Assembly: GCF_000422505.1 (NCBI RefSeq)
Contig: NZ_KE383865.1
Span: 96,726-160,725 of the forward strand
Length of the DNA stretch: 64,000 nt
Origin: Paenibacillus pinihumi DSM 23905 = JCM 16419
GTDB lineage: Bacteria; Bacillota; Bacilli; Paenibacillales; Paenibacillaceae
Reading direction: 5' to 3'
The position numbers were made by a program, and so were the translations under genes. Below are positions 8,624-17,964 of this stretch, piece after piece (within the stretch, counting starts at the first letter, position 1; every line of letters starts with the position of its first letter). Under the pieces are notes generated by a model, which was given only the letters and a program-made list of their open reading frames with translations, was not told the DNA's origin and searched no databases.

Positions 8624-9489
8624 GTAAAAACTGGATCTCCACGATAGTCGGCGCTGTTATCCTGGTTATATTGCTGTCCGGTTCGCTGTTTGTCGTAAAT
8701 GAAGGCGAATACAAGGTTGTGCTCCAGTTCGGGGAAGCGAAGACCATTCATCAGGACCCGGGCATCAAGATTAAAATTCCGTTTATCCAGACGGTCACCA
8801 GCCTGCCGAAATATCAGCAAATCTATGAGAGCAACCCGACCCCGATTTTGACCAAGGATAAAAAGCCGATCAACGTGGATAACTACACCGTCTGGCGTAT
8901 TAAGGAGCCTCAGAAGTTCCTGCAGACGCTCCGTACCGTATCAGCTGCGGAAGGACGTATCGGCGATGCGGTATACAATACCGTCAGAAGGAAGCTCTCT
9001 GAGGTCGAATATGGAAATATCATTAGTGAGGATACTGCGCGCGGCAATCTGAATGACGATATTACCAGAGACGTATCCGAGATGTCCGACCGGCAAAATT
9101 ACGGCATCGAAATTGTCGACGTACGCATCAAGCGCACGGATTTGCCGAAGGAGAACAAGGAAAGCGTCTACAACCGGATGATCTCCGACCGCCAGTCGAT
9201 TGCTGCCGGATATTTGTCCGAGGGTGATGAGGAGTCACGAAAAATCACATCCAATGCCGACCGCCAGGCCAGAGAACTGATCGCCAAGTCCGAATCGGAT
9301 GCGAAGAAGATCGTTGCCGAAGGCGAGCAAGAAGCGGCGAGAATTTATAATGCCGCATACGGCAAGGACAAAAACTTCTACAAGCTCTACCGGACGCTGG
9401 AGAGCTATGTAACGACGATTCAAGGGGAGACGATTATCATGCTGCCGATCGACTCGCCATATACCCAGGCGCTCCTGGGCAATAAATAG
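8620..9489 (+). CDS. hflC: HflC-like SPFH membrane protein
   Basis: Partner of HflK, 289 aa. It starts with an N-terminal membrane anchor (residues about 6-26) and then an SPFH domain beginning VVNEGEYKVVLQFGEA. The family helix IVDVRIKRTDLPKENKESVY is split by a short loop, and a C-terminal helix is rich in SESDAKKIVAEGEQEAARIY. The ATG overlaps the hflK stop. A strong separate promoter for the T-box leader begins only about 10 bases downstream, so hflKC and pheST are different transcription units. Confidence 0.92.
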   Translation: MSKNWISTIVGAVILVILLSGSLFVVNEGEYKVVLQFGEAKTIHQDPGIKIKIPFIQTVTSLPKYQQIYESNPTPILTKDKKPINVDNYTVWRIKEPQKFLQTLRTVSAAEGRIGDAVYNTVRRKLSEVEYGNIISEDTARGNLNDDITRDVSEMSDRQNYGIEIVDVRIKRTDLPKENKESVYNRMISDRQSIAAGYLSEGDEESRKITSNADRQARELIAKSESDAKKIVAEGEQEAARIYNAAYGKDKNFYKLYRTLESYVTTIQGETIIMLPIDSPYTQALLGNK

Positions 9490-9499
9490 GTGATCCCTC

Positions 9500-9528
9500 T
9501 TGCATCGCCCGTAAGCTTTGCATATAAT
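9500..9528 (+). promoter_or_regulatory. Sigma-A-type promoter of pheST
   Basis: TTGCAT at 9500-9505 and TATAAT at 9523-9528 are separated by 17 bases, a near-ideal vegetative promoter. The expected transcription start near 9535 lies just before the T-box stem I. Confidence 0.75.
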
Positions 9529-9544
9529 GAAGAAATGAAATGCG

Positions 9545-9822
9545 ATGAAAGAGAAGAGTACGCAGTGCTTTCATTCAGGGAGAGGACACCGGAGACTGGA
9601 AGTGTCTTTATGAAATCAGGCTGCCGAAGTTCGCTCTTGAGCAGGTTGCTGAACGGCCATCATTTGTTAGTTTTTAGATGGGCCCCATTAGGATAACCCG
9701 GCGCCGAACCGTTAGTCGGATTTGAGGGATTGTCAGGCTTTGGCCAGTGCCGGGCAGATGATCCGAATTAGGGTGGTACCACGGTCTTTCCGTCCCTTGC
9801 GGGGGAGGAAAGGCCTTTTTTT
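9545..9822 (+). ncRNA. T-box riboswitch (tRNA-Phe) with leader terminator
   Basis: The leader contains AGAAGAGTA (9552-9560) at the base of stem I. A candidate Phe specifier TTC (9630-9632) sits in GAAGTTCGCTCTT. The canonical T-box AGGGTGGTACCACG is at 9770-9783. The terminator stem GGTCTTTCC (9783-9791) / GGAAAGGCC (9808-9816) is followed by a T-run to about 9822. When tRNA-Phe is uncharged, pairing of its acceptor end with the T-box should disrupt the terminator and let transcription reach pheS. The Phe specifier agrees with the downstream genes. The 69-codon frame over this leader is not a gene. Confidence 0.93.
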
Positions 9823-9826
9823 ATTG

Positions 9827-9930
9827 AAATATAAGAATTTACATGTGATTTCGTTCAAAAAGGTTCTTATATTTCTTCGCGAAACGCTGTTCTGCCGTTT
9901 GAACGGTATCAGCGGTTTAAGCTTGCATAT
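9827..9930 (+). repeat. Dispersed palindromic element, copy A
   Basis: Arms AAATATAAGAA (9827-9837) and TTCTTATATTT (9864-9874) form a perfect 11-bp inverted repeat. It is followed by CTTCGCGAAA, which itself contains the palindrome TTCGCGAA. A second conserved tail follows (AACGG, then GTTTA and GCTT). The same layout, orientation and near-identical blocks recur at 32521-32621, so this is a repeated element and not a random hairpin. It lies between the T-box terminator and the pheS start codon, inside the pheS 5' untranslated region. Confidence 0.75.
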
Positions 9931-9950
9931 TCAGATGAGGAGGGCTTTTC

Positions 9951-10985
9951 ATGAAGGAACGATTGGAAGCATTGCGCCAGGAGGCGCTGGAGGAGCTCAA
10001 CCAGGTTGCCGATCCGGGTGTACTGAATGACCTGCGGATCAAGTACCTGGGCAAAAAGGGTGCGCTGACGGAGATTTTGCGCGGCATGGGCGGCCTGAGC
10101 AATGAAGAGCGTCCGATTATCGGACAGGTGGGTAATGAGGTGCGTGCTGCCATTGAAGCGGTCATCGGCGAGAAGCAGGAGCAGTTCATCCGCCAGGAGA
10201 CGGAGAACAGGCTGCGTGCAGAGACCATTGATGTGACGCTGCCAGGCACTAAGGTATCTGCAGGAGCCGTTCACCCGCTGAACAAGGTTGTTCAGGAGAT
10301 CGAAGATATCTTCATCGGCATGGGCTATACCGTAGCGGAAGGTCCTGAGGTGGAGACGGATTATTACAACTTTGAGGCGCTGAACCTGCCGAAGAACCAT
10401 CCGGCCCGTGATATGCAGGATTCCTTCTACATTACGGATGAAATCCTGATGCGCACGCAGACGTCCCCCGTACAGATTCGTACGATGAAGGCAATGAACG
10501 GCAAGTCACCTGTTAAAATCATCTGCCCGGGCAAAGTATACCGCCGCGATGATGATGATGCGACACATTCCTTCCAGTTCAACCAGATTGAAGGACTGGT
10601 TATTGATAAAAATATTCGCATGAGCGATTTGAAGGGCACCTTGCTTCAGTTCGTGCAGCAAATCTTCGGCGAGCAGACACAAATCCGCCTGCGCCCGAGC
10701 TTCTTCCCGTTCACGGAGCCTAGCGCTGAGGTGGACGTGACTTGCGTGCAATGCGGCGGACATGGCTGCCGGATGTGCAAGCAGAGCGGATGGCTCGAAA
10801 TTCTCGGCTGCGGCATGGTTCATCCCCGCGTACTGGAGATGGGCGGCTATGACCCGAATGAAGTTAGCGGATTCGCATTCGGAATGGGTGTTGAGCGGAT
10901 TGCGCTTTTGAAATACGGCATTGACGATATTCGTCATTTCTACACGAACGATCTGCGCTTCTTGAGCCAGTTTGCAAGAATGTGA
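9951..10985 (+). CDS. pheS: Phenylalanyl-tRNA synthetase alpha subunit
   Basis: Catalytic subunit of the alpha2-beta2 enzyme that charges tRNA-Phe. It has 344 aa, the usual length for Bacillota. The N-terminal coiled coil (about 1-85) binds tRNA. The class II catalytic domain follows with motif 2 around [13 protein letters not shown], and motif 3 as [18 protein letters not shown] near the C-terminus. A cysteine-rich insert [17 protein letters not shown] is the common zinc-ribbon-like segment. GAGGAGGG lies a few bases before the ATG. Expression should be governed by the T-box upstream. pheT follows after 44 bp. Confidence 0.97.
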   Translation: MKERLEALRQEALEELNQVADPGVLNDLRIKYLGKKGALTEILRGMGGLSNEERPIIGQVGNEVRAAIEAVIGEKQEQFIRQETENRLRAETIDVTLPGTKVSAGAVHPLNKVVQEIEDIFIGMGYTVAEGPEVETDYYNFEALNLPKNHPARDMQDSFYITDEILMRTQTSPVQIRTMKAMNGKSPVKIICPGKVYRRDDDDATHSFQFNQIEGLVIDKNIRMSDLKGTLLQFVQQIFGEQTQIRLRPSFFPFTEPSAEVDVTCVQCGGHGCRMCKQSGWLEILGCGMVHPRVLEMGGYDPNEVSGFAFGMGVERIALLKYGIDDIRHFYTNDLRFLSQFARM

Positions 10986-11029
10986 CCGTGGAAATCCAGC
11001 GATAAGAGCGAAGAAAGAAGGGGTATAGA

Positions 11030-13471
11030 ATGAAGGTATCGTATCAATGGTTGAAAGAATATGTAGATGTGTCCGGATTCAGCGCCCAGGAGCTGGCGGA
11101 GAAGCTGACCCGCGGCGGCATTGAGGTTGACGGTGTCGAGGCGCGCAACCAGGGAGTGACTGGTGTTGTTGTCGGTTATGTGAAATCAAAGGAAAAGCAC
11201 CCGGATGCCGACAAGCTGAACGTATGTAAAGTAGATGTAGGCACAGGCGAAGAGCTGCAGATCGTCTGCGGCGCCCGCAACGTTGATGCCGGACAGCATG
11301 TGCCGGTTGCGACAGTTGGCGCTAAACTGCCTGGGGGTATGGCAATCAAGCGCGCCAAGCTGCGCGGTGTAGAATCTCAGGGCATGATTTGTTCTGCGAA
11401 AGAACTGGGCATTAATGACAAGCTGCTTCCGAAGGAACAGCAGGAGGGTATTCTCGTTCTGCCTCAAGGACTGACGCTGGGTACGCCAATTACCGAGGTG
11501 CTTGGTCTGGATGACGAGATTCTCGATCTTGACCTGACACCGAACCGCTCCGATGCACTCAGCATGCTGGGTGTGGCTTATGAGATTGCTGCCCTTACCG
11601 GAGGATCAGTCAAGCTGCCGGAATTCCAGATTCCTGCTTCCTCCGTAAAGGCAGAGGATCATATCTCTGTCCAAATCAGCACGCCGGAACAGTGCTCCCA
11701 CTATACTGCGCGTTATATTAAAGGCATCAAGCTGGCTCCGTCGCCGCAATGGATGCAAAATCGTCTCATTGCAGCCGGTGTCAGACCAATCAGCAATATC
11801 GTCGATATTACCAACTATGTCATGCTGGAATACGGTCAGCCGCTTCATGCATTTGATGCGGACAAGGTAGCCGGCGGCAAAATCGATGTCCGTCTGGCCC
11901 GCGAAGGCGAGACACTCGAGACACTGGACGGTCAGCTTCGCAAGCTGGAGCCGCATATGCTCGTGATTACCGACGGCACGAATCCGATCGGCCTGGCCGG
12001 CGTAATGGGCGGTGCGAATTCCGAGGTGTCCGACGATACAGTCAACATTCTGTTGGAATCCGCGCATTTTGACGGAGGCACAATTCGCAAAACATCACGC
12101 CAGTTCGGGCTTCGCTCCGAGGCAAGCATCCGCTTTGAGAAGGAAGTTGATCCGGCTGTTGTGTTGAAAGCGCTGGACCGTGCTGCTTCCCTGATTGCTG
12201 AATATGCGGACGGTCATGTTGCAGAAGGTGTTGCAGCTGCCGGTTCTGAAGTGATCAAGTCTGTGCAAATTAATGTATCCCGTGAACGGATCAACCATTT
12301 CCTCGGTACCGAGTTGTCCGGACTTGAGATCAAGACGATCTTTGGCCGCTTGAATGTGGACTATGAGGAGCCGCAGCAAGACAGCTATGTGGTGAAGGCG
12401 CCAAGCCGCCGTGGAGACATCGCGCGTGATGTTGATATTATTGAAGAAGTAGCCCGTCTGTACGGCTATGACAATATACCAACGACTCCGATCGAAGGGA
12501 CGATTACACCGGGAGCGCTGAGTGCTTCGCAGTCGATCCGCCGCCAGATTCGCAGCCGTCTGACCGATGCCGGCCTTCATGAGGTGATTAGCTATTCCTT
12601 CACATCGCCGGAGCGTACACGTTTGTTCCCGGCCATCTCCGGCAATGCCGTGCCAGTCAGACTGTCCATGCCAATGAGCGAAGACCGCAGTGTGCTGCGC
12701 ACAAGCATCGTGCCGAACCTGCTGGACATTGCGGCCTACAACCGAAACCGCAAGACCGAGAACATCGCCATCTTCGAGGTAGGCAGTGTATTTCTGACAG
12801 ACGAGGCCGAGCTGACACGCCAGCCGCATGAGCGCCAGAAGCTTGCTGCGCTGCTGACTGGCAGCCGTCTCCGTCCGCAATGGAATGTCAAATCCGAAGC
12901 TGTTGATTTCTATGATATCAAGGGCGTTCTGGAAGCTGTTACCGATCTGCTCGGATTGTCCGGAAAGGTAAATTTGCAAGCGGCAGCACCGGAGCATATG
13001 CACCCGGGACGCGCGGCTGCAATACTGCTGGATACGCCGCGCGGCAGCGAAACAATCGGCTACATCGGGCAGCTTCACCCGGATACACAACGCGAGCTGG
13101 ATCTGGTGGATACGTACATTTTCGAGCTTAACCTGGAAGCATTGTATGAAGCGGTCGACACTTCGATTGTCTACCGCGCGCTGCCCCGCTTCCCTGCAAG
13201 CACCCGGGACATCGCTGTGGTCATTGACCGGAAGCAGGAGACAGGCAGCCTGACGGCGGCAATCGTAGAGACGGCAGGCGAGCTGCTGGAGTCGGTCGAG
13301 GTGTTCGATATTTATACAGGAGAGCGTCTGGGCGCTGACAAGAAGAGCGTAGCGCTGTCCCTTGTATACCGTCATGCAGAGCGTACTTTGACGGACGAAG
13401 AAGTCACAGAGCTTCATGCCAAGGTCGTCGAAAGATTAGAACAATCTTTTCATGCAGAATTGAGAAAATAG
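11030..13471 (+). CDS. pheT: Phenylalanyl-tRNA synthetase beta subunit
   Basis: Non-catalytic partner of PheS with editing and tRNA-binding modules, 813 aa. The N-terminal EMAP-type OB fold is seen as KSKEKHPDADKLNVCKVD. It is followed by the B3/B4 editing domain (around 200-380), the B5 domain (about 405-480) and the class II-like core. The C-terminal anticodon-binding FDX-ACB domain starts at PRFPASTRDIAVVIDR. Length and order are normal. A strong terminator follows 17 bases after the stop. Confidence 0.97.
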   Translation: MKVSYQWLKEYVDVSGFSAQELAEKLTRGGIEVDGVEARNQGVTGVVVGYVKSKEKHPDADKLNVCKVDVGTGEELQIVCGARNVDAGQHVPVATVGAKLPGGMAIKRAKLRGVESQGMICSAKELGINDKLLPKEQQEGILVLPQGLTLGTPITEVLGLDDEILDLDLTPNRSDALSMLGVAYEIAALTGGSVKLPEFQIPASSVKAEDHISVQISTPEQCSHYTARYIKGIKLAPSPQWMQNRLIAAGVRPISNIVDITNYVMLEYGQPLHAFDADKVAGGKIDVRLAREGETLETLDGQLRKLEPHMLVITDGTNPIGLAGVMGGANSEVSDDTVNILLESAHFDGGTIRKTSRQFGLRSEASIRFEKEVDPAVVLKALDRAASLIAEYADGHVAEGVAAAGSEVIKSVQINVSRERINHFLGTELSGLEIKTIFGRLNVDYEEPQQDSYVVKAPSRRGDIARDVDIIEEVARLYGYDNIPTTPIEGTITPGALSASQSIRRQIRSRLTDAGLHEVISYSFTSPERTRLFPAISGNAVPVRLSMPMSEDRSVLRTSIVPNLLDIAAYNRNRKTENIAIFEVGSVFLTDEAELTRQPHERQKLAALLTGSRLRPQWNVKSEAVDFYDIKGVLEAVTDLLGLSGKVNLQAAAPEHMHPGRAAAILLDTPRGSETIGYIGQLHPDTQRELDLVDTYIFELNLEALYEAVDTSIVYRALPRFPASTRDIAVVIDRKQETGSLTAAIVETAGELLESVEVFDIYTGERLGADKKSVALSLVYRHAERTLTDEEVTELHAKVVERLEQSFHAELRK

Positions 13472-13487
13472 GCAGGAAACCGCTTGG

Positions 13488-13537
13488 GCCATATCGAATT
13501 AGTTCTTTGGAACTTTTCGATATGGCTTTTGGTTTTT
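13488..13537 (+). terminator. Rho-independent terminator of pheST
   Basis: GCCATATCGAA (13488-13498) pairs with TTCGATATGGC (13516-13526), and TTTTGGTTTTTT follows. It is directly behind pheT. Confidence 0.9.
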
Positions 13538-14035
13538 TATCAAGATTTTTACGGCTCCATATCATGCTCGGTGCGTCATAGGCTGCGAAAAAGAAGGGTT
13601 CTAACGATTCATGAAGCATATAAGGCATGAAACAGGGTTTTAATTAATGAATGAAATTAGATACCGCTTCGTTTCTCCAGAACTCTTCATCTCTCCGCCA
13701 GTTGAATCGCAGCAAGCGCTAAATGAATCCAGACCGCTTCTTCATCGGCTTACGGCTATTTTCTAAAGAATACGAATGTTCCATGCTCCATGCGTTTGCA
13801 TGGCTCAATTGAAAATGTACTGCCAGAATGAACTCGAAATGTTATGGCTGCTTGCAATGTAATTCTAATGCTAAACGAACTGCTAAATCGCTAAAAAATG
13901 TACTGCATAATGTTACGCCAGGCTGGTTCGCCCAAGGACCTGCCGGCTTTTGAAAAACGTCTGGTCTTGTCATCAAAGGACCCGGGCAGCTGTTCAACTT
14001 ATGGAATGGCAATATAGATTCAAAAAGTAATTTCG
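13538..14035. other. Intergenic, no gene recognised
   Basis: About 500 bases between the pheT terminator and zapA with no convincing coding frame. In Bacillus subtilis rnhC (RNase HIII) lies between pheT and zapA, but no remnant of it is visible here. Two similar stretches, AAAATGTACTGC near 13812 and again near 13896, form a short direct repeat of unknown meaning. The zapA promoter must lie here but no clear -35/-10 pair stands out. Confidence 0.4.
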
Positions 14036-14047
14036 GGAGGTACAAAC

Positions 14048-17000
14048 GTGATGGATGCTGAACGCACAAAAGTTACGGTTGATATATATGGGCATCAATA
14101 TAAGCTGGTAGGACATTCAAGCGTTGAATATATCAAACAGGTCGCCGCGATGGTGGACGAGAATATGAACAAACTTGCAAGCGCCTATTCCCGGCTGGAT
14201 ATGCCGCGGATCGCGGTGCTTGCAGCTGTACATATGGCTGATGAGGTTAACCGGCTGAGAGATGACAATAAGCAGCTTGCAGTGGAGACGGAGCGCAACA
14301 GGCAGCTGACCCGGGAACTGGAGGCTGTCCAGATGGCCATGAGCGACCTGCGGGAAGAACTGTCCGGGCAGGAAGCGCGAAGCAGAGCGGAGCTGGACCG
14401 CCTGCAGACAGAGCATAACAAGCAGTTGGAAGAGCTGGAAGCCAGATGGAGCAGCAAGCATTCGAATGCGCTCGAAGGCTTCGAAGAGGAAAGGCAGGAA
14501 AAGGAGCGCGAGTGGCTGGCTGTTCAGCAGCGGCATGAGCAGCAAATGGCGGAGCAAAAAGAGCGGCTGGAGGCCGAGCTTGCCCGCCGTGAGCAGGAAT
14601 GGGCCGAATTGAAGGAACTCCTCGAGCTGGAAGCGGCTGAGGAAGCAGCCAGACTGCAGGAACGGGAACAGCAATGGCAGGCCGAGCGCGAGCAGCAGAT
14701 CGAGAAGTGGGAGTCTGCGCTGCAGCATAAGGACCTGCACTGGGAGGAAAAGCTCGGACAACTGGAGCAGGAGCATGCTGCGGCATTCTCGGAGCTGGAA
14801 GCACGCGGAAAGGCAGATCTTGATACGGCATTGCAGGAAGCGCAGCAGAAAGAACAGAAGCTGCGGGACAGCTTTGCCAGCCAGCGCCAGCAGAAGGAGA
14901 CCGAATGGCAAGCCAGGCTGGAGCAGTTGGAGAATGACCGGCTGGCTGATCTGGAGCAGCATGAAGAGCGTTTGTCTACAGAGAAGCAGGCTGCCGCAGA
15001 TGAGCTTGCCCGCCGTGAAGAGGAATGGGAAGCGCGCCGTCAGCAGCTGGAACTGGAAGCAGAGCAGGAGAAGCTCAAGCTGCAGGAACTGGAGCAGCAG
15101 TGGCTGACCGATCAAGAGCAGCAGGAACAGCAGAGGAAGGCTGAGCAAGAGCAGCATGAACGCCGTCTGGCAGCATTGAAGCAGGAATTGGCAGCGGAGC
15201 TTGCCCGCCGCGAAGCGGAATGGGAGTCGGCTCGTGAGCAAGCTGAACAGCTGCGCAAGGCAGAGCAGGAAGCGTACGAACAGAAGCTGTCTGCTGCCAA
15301 GCAGGAGTCGGAAGCCAAGCTTGCGCATCTTGAGGAGCAGTGGCTCGCCGAGCAGGAACAGGCTGAACAACAGCTCAAGACTGAGCAGGAGCGGTATGAG
15401 CAGCAATTGGCTGCAGTACAGCAAGCAGCCGCAGATGAGCTTGCGCGCCGTGAAGGGCAATGGCAGGATGAGCAGGAGCTGGCCGGACAGCAGCGTCAAG
15501 AAGATCAGGAGCAGCACGAGCAGCAATTGTCTGCTCTGAAGCAGGAGTCCGAGGCAGAACTTGCGCGCCGCGAGGAGCAGTGGCAATCGGAACTAGAGCA
15601 GGCCAAGCAGCAGCAGTTAGCCGAACAGGAACAGTGGCAGGCGGAGCGGGAACAGCGCAAAAAGCAGGAGCAACAGCTGCGCGAGAGCTTCGCTGCCCAG
15701 CGCCAGGAAGTTGAGGAGCAGTGGCAGGCCAGGCTTCAGGAGCATGAGCAGGCATTGGCTGCAGCCAAGCAGGAGACGGTCGATGAGCTTGCGCGCCGCG
15801 AGGAACAGTGGGCAGCTGAGAAACTGAAGCTGAACCAGGAGCAGGGGCAAATGCTCGCCGAATTCGAGGAGCATTGGAACGAGGAGCAGGAGCGCTTCCG
15901 AACTGAGGCGGAGCAGCGGGAACAGGCTTTGCTGGATGCGCAATCGGCTTTGCGTGAGGAACTGGAGCAGCAGCGGCTCGCTGAGCTTGAGAAGCAAGAG
16001 CAGGAATGGGCAGCCGAGAGAAAGAGGCTGCAGGAGGTTAAAGAGGCCGAGTTGTCCGAGTGCGAGCAATACTGGAAATCCGAGTTTGATCGCGTTGAAG
16101 AGAAATGGGCCGAAGAGAAGGAGATTCTTGAGCAGCAGCAGCTTAAGGCGTTGGAAGAGCGCGAGCAGCACTGGCAGGCTGAGCTTGTCCGTCGTAGTGA
16201 GGAATGGAACGGTCAGCAGCAGGAGCTGGAGCGCGAGAAGGAAGCGGCATTGGCCGAATGGGAGCAATATTGGCAAGCCGAGCTTCAATCCGCGCAGGAG
16301 CAGGCCGAAACAGAGAAGCAAGAGATGCTTGACCGCCAGGAGGCCAGCCGCATAGAGCTGGAGCAGAAGTGGCAGAGCAGGCTTGAAGCTATTCGCACCG
16401 AAGCTTCAGCCGAGCGTCAGGCTCAGCTCGAGGAGCAGGAGGCTGCTTTGGCTGAGCGCGAGCAGTACTGGCAGGCTGAGATGGAAGCTGTTCGCCGGCA
16501 GGCGGAAGATGATCGTCAAGCCGGGCTTGACGATCAAAAGACGCTTCTGGCTGATCTGGAACAGCAGTGGCAGGCGAAGCTTGAAGACACGCGGAAACAG
16601 GCTGCTGAGAAGCAGCAAGCGCTGCTGGCAGAGCAGGAAGCACGTTTCGCCGAGCGCGAGCAGCAGTGGGAAGCTGATCTTGAAGAAGCCTTTAAGCAGG
16701 CAGCAGAGGAACAACAGGCATTGCTGGCTGCACAGGAAGCCCAGCGGCAGGAGCGTGAGCAATACTGGCAGGCTGAGCTGTCCAGCCAGAAGCAGGAGGC
16801 GGAGGCTGCCCAGCAGAGGGTCATAAAAGAGCAGTGGAAGGCGCAGCAAGACCGGGAATTGTATTGGGAAAGCGAGCGCGAGCGTCTCCGGCATGAGGCC
16901 GGCGAGCAGGCGAAGCAGATCGAACAGCAATGGCAGGAAGAGAAGGCGCATATGCTCAAGGAGCTGGAGGAAGAATGGAGCGGGCGCTTGTCGGCGGCTT

Positions 17001-17806
17001 CCAGTCAGTGGATACAGGAACGCGAGCAAATAGAAGAAGTGAATATGATTTCACGCAAGGAAGCTGAGGAAATCTGGCAAAGCAGCTTTGTGGAATTAAG
17101 AAAGCAGTATGAGCTGGACTTGAGTAAGTGGAGCGTTCGTTGCGATGAAGCTGAAAATCGCGCGCTTGAGCTGATGGAGCAGGAAGACGAGCTTCGAAGC
17201 CAGCTGAATCAGCTGGAGGAAGACATGCGCAAGCATCTGTCCAGGGAAGAAGAGGCGCTCGAGACTGTGAAGGCTTATAAACATAAGGAAGAGGAGCAGT
17301 TACAGCGGCTCCAGCAGCTCGACGATCAGCTAATCAAGCAGCGTGAGCAGCTCACTGCGGCCTATAAGCTGGGCAACGAACAAAAGGAGCAATACCGCGA
17401 GATGACAGAGCAGTTCACACGCTTAAAGGATGAGCTGGAGCAGCATGGAGTACGTGAGCAGGAGCTTACGGACAAGCACATGCAGCTTGAAGCGCAGCTG
17501 CAGGAAGCACTGGAGCTGGCGGAGCTGTCCCAGGAAGAGGAGAGCAGGCTGAATCAGCGTGAGACTGAGCTGAATAAACAGCTGGACGAACTGAACAGGC
17601 AGTCGAAAGCGTCTGAGGCAGAGGCTGCGCGACTCTCTGGTGAGCTGGAGCAACTGCGGGAAATTCTCGATTCCCGTGAGCAGGAGGATTCCTCCCTGAA
17701 GCATGCACACGAGGCATTGCAACAGGAACATGACAAACTGCGGATTGAGTATTCGAAGCTGCAGACCGAGTATAATGAATGGATTGAACTAATCGAGCAA
17801 AGCTAG
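14048..17806 (+). CDS. zapA: Giant ZapA-family protein with Trp-rich coiled-coil extension
   Basis: 1252 aa. Residues 1 to about 76 are a recognisable ZapA domain (TKVTVDIYGHQYKLVG, DMPRIAVLAAVHMADEV), the FtsZ-ring-associated protein that is normally 80-130 aa. Everything after is one continuous Glu/Gln/Ala/Arg-rich coiled coil. From about residue 130 to 1030 it is built of irregular repeats such as LARREEQW and EREQYWQAE. There are about 36 tryptophans there, roughly one per 25 residues, which is very unusual for a coiled coil. The last 220 residues are nearly Trp-free and end with KLQTEYNEWIELIEQ. The start is GTG 14048 or ATG 14051 after GGGAGG. The position after pheST matches zapA in Bacillus. 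It is inferred to be a long spacer or scaffold at the division ring. A SMC-like ATPase is excluded, because no Walker motifs are seen. Confidence 0.88.
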   Translation: MMDAERTKVTVDIYGHQYKLVGHSSVEYIKQVAAMVDENMNKLASAYSRLDMPRIAVLAAVHMADEVNRLRDDNKQLAVETERNRQLTRELEAVQMAMSDLREELSGQEARSRAELDRLQTEHNKQLEELEARWSSKHSNALEGFEEERQEKEREWLAVQQRHEQQMAEQKERLEAELARREQEWAELKELLELEAAEEAARLQEREQQWQAEREQQIEKWESALQHKDLHWEEKLGQLEQEHAAAFSELEARGKADLDTALQEAQQKEQKLRDSFASQRQQKETEWQARLEQLENDRLADLEQHEERLSTEKQAAADELARREEEWEARRQQLELEAEQEKLKLQELEQQWLTDQEQQEQQRKAEQEQHERRLAALKQELAAELARREAEWESAREQAEQLRKAEQEAYEQKLSAAKQESEAKLAHLEEQWLAEQEQAEQQLKTEQERYEQQLAAVQQAAADELARREGQWQDEQELAGQQRQEDQEQHEQQLSALKQESEAELARREEQWQSELEQAKQQQLAEQEQWQAEREQRKKQEQQLRESFAAQRQEVEEQWQARLQEHEQALAAAKQETVDELARREEQWAAEKLKLNQEQGQMLAEFEEHWNEEQERFRTEAEQREQALLDAQSALREELEQQRLAELEKQEQEWAAERKRLQEVKEAELSECEQYWKSEFDRVEEKWAEEKEILEQQQLKALEEREQHWQAELVRRSEEWNGQQQELEREKEAALAEWEQYWQAELQSAQEQAETEKQEMLDRQEASRIELEQKWQSRLEAIRTEASAERQAQLEEQEAALAEREQYWQAEMEAVRRQAEDDRQAGLDDQKTLLADLEQQWQAKLEDTRKQAAEKQQALLAEQEARFAEREQQWEADLEEAFKQAAEEQQALLAAQEAQRQEREQYWQAELSSQKQEAEAAQQRVIKEQWKAQQDRELYWESERERLRHEAGEQAKQIEQQWQEEKAHMLKELEEEWSGRLSAASSQWIQEREQIEEVNMISRKEAEEIWQSSFVELRKQYELDLSKWSVRCDEAENRALELMEQEDELRSQLNQLEEDMRKHLSREEEALETVKAYKHKEEEQLQRLQQLDDQLIKQREQLTAAYKLGNEQKEQYREMTEQFTRLKDELEQHGVREQELTDKHMQLEAQLQEALELAELSQEEESRLNQRETELNKQLDELNRQSKASEAEAARLSGELEQLREILDSREQEDSSLKHAHEALQQEHDKLRIEYSKLQTEYNEWIELIEQS

Positions 17807-17870
17807 ATCGGCATTCAGTGAAAAAGGGTGCAAGCCAGGACTACTCCCATTTATGGGACAGAAATTAAAG

Positions 17871-17915
17871 CAGCCAGTCGTCGAAAATCAATCGGCGACT
17901 GGCTGTTTAGTTTCG
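17871..17915 (+). terminator. Rho-independent terminator of zapA
   Basis: CAGCCAGTCG (17871-17880) pairs with CGACTGGCTG (17896-17905), and TTTAGTTTCGTTT follows. It lies 64 bases behind the zapA stop and just before the convergent aroC end. Confidence 0.85.
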
Positions 17916-17964
17916 TTTGAATGCGAATTAAATGATAGCAATAGATGGAGGATTCTGATCCTGC

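Noticed and set aside
9490-9696. 68-codon frame after hflC
   Set aside because: It lies over the promoter and stem I of the T-box leader and has no domain.
12095-13417. 440-codon frame on the minus strand over pheT
   Set aside because: It is the shadow of a complete, well recognised pheT.
13404-13628. 74-codon minus-strand frame near the pheT end
   Set aside because: It spans the pheT terminator and has no ribosome site or recognisable motif.
14117-16321. Long open frames on the minus strand over the zapA coiled coil (489 and 234 codons)
   Set aside because: They mirror the repetitive Glu/Gln-rich plus-strand gene, whose CAG/GAG codons read as Leu-rich frames without stops on the other strand. 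No ribosome site or recognisable domain was seen.
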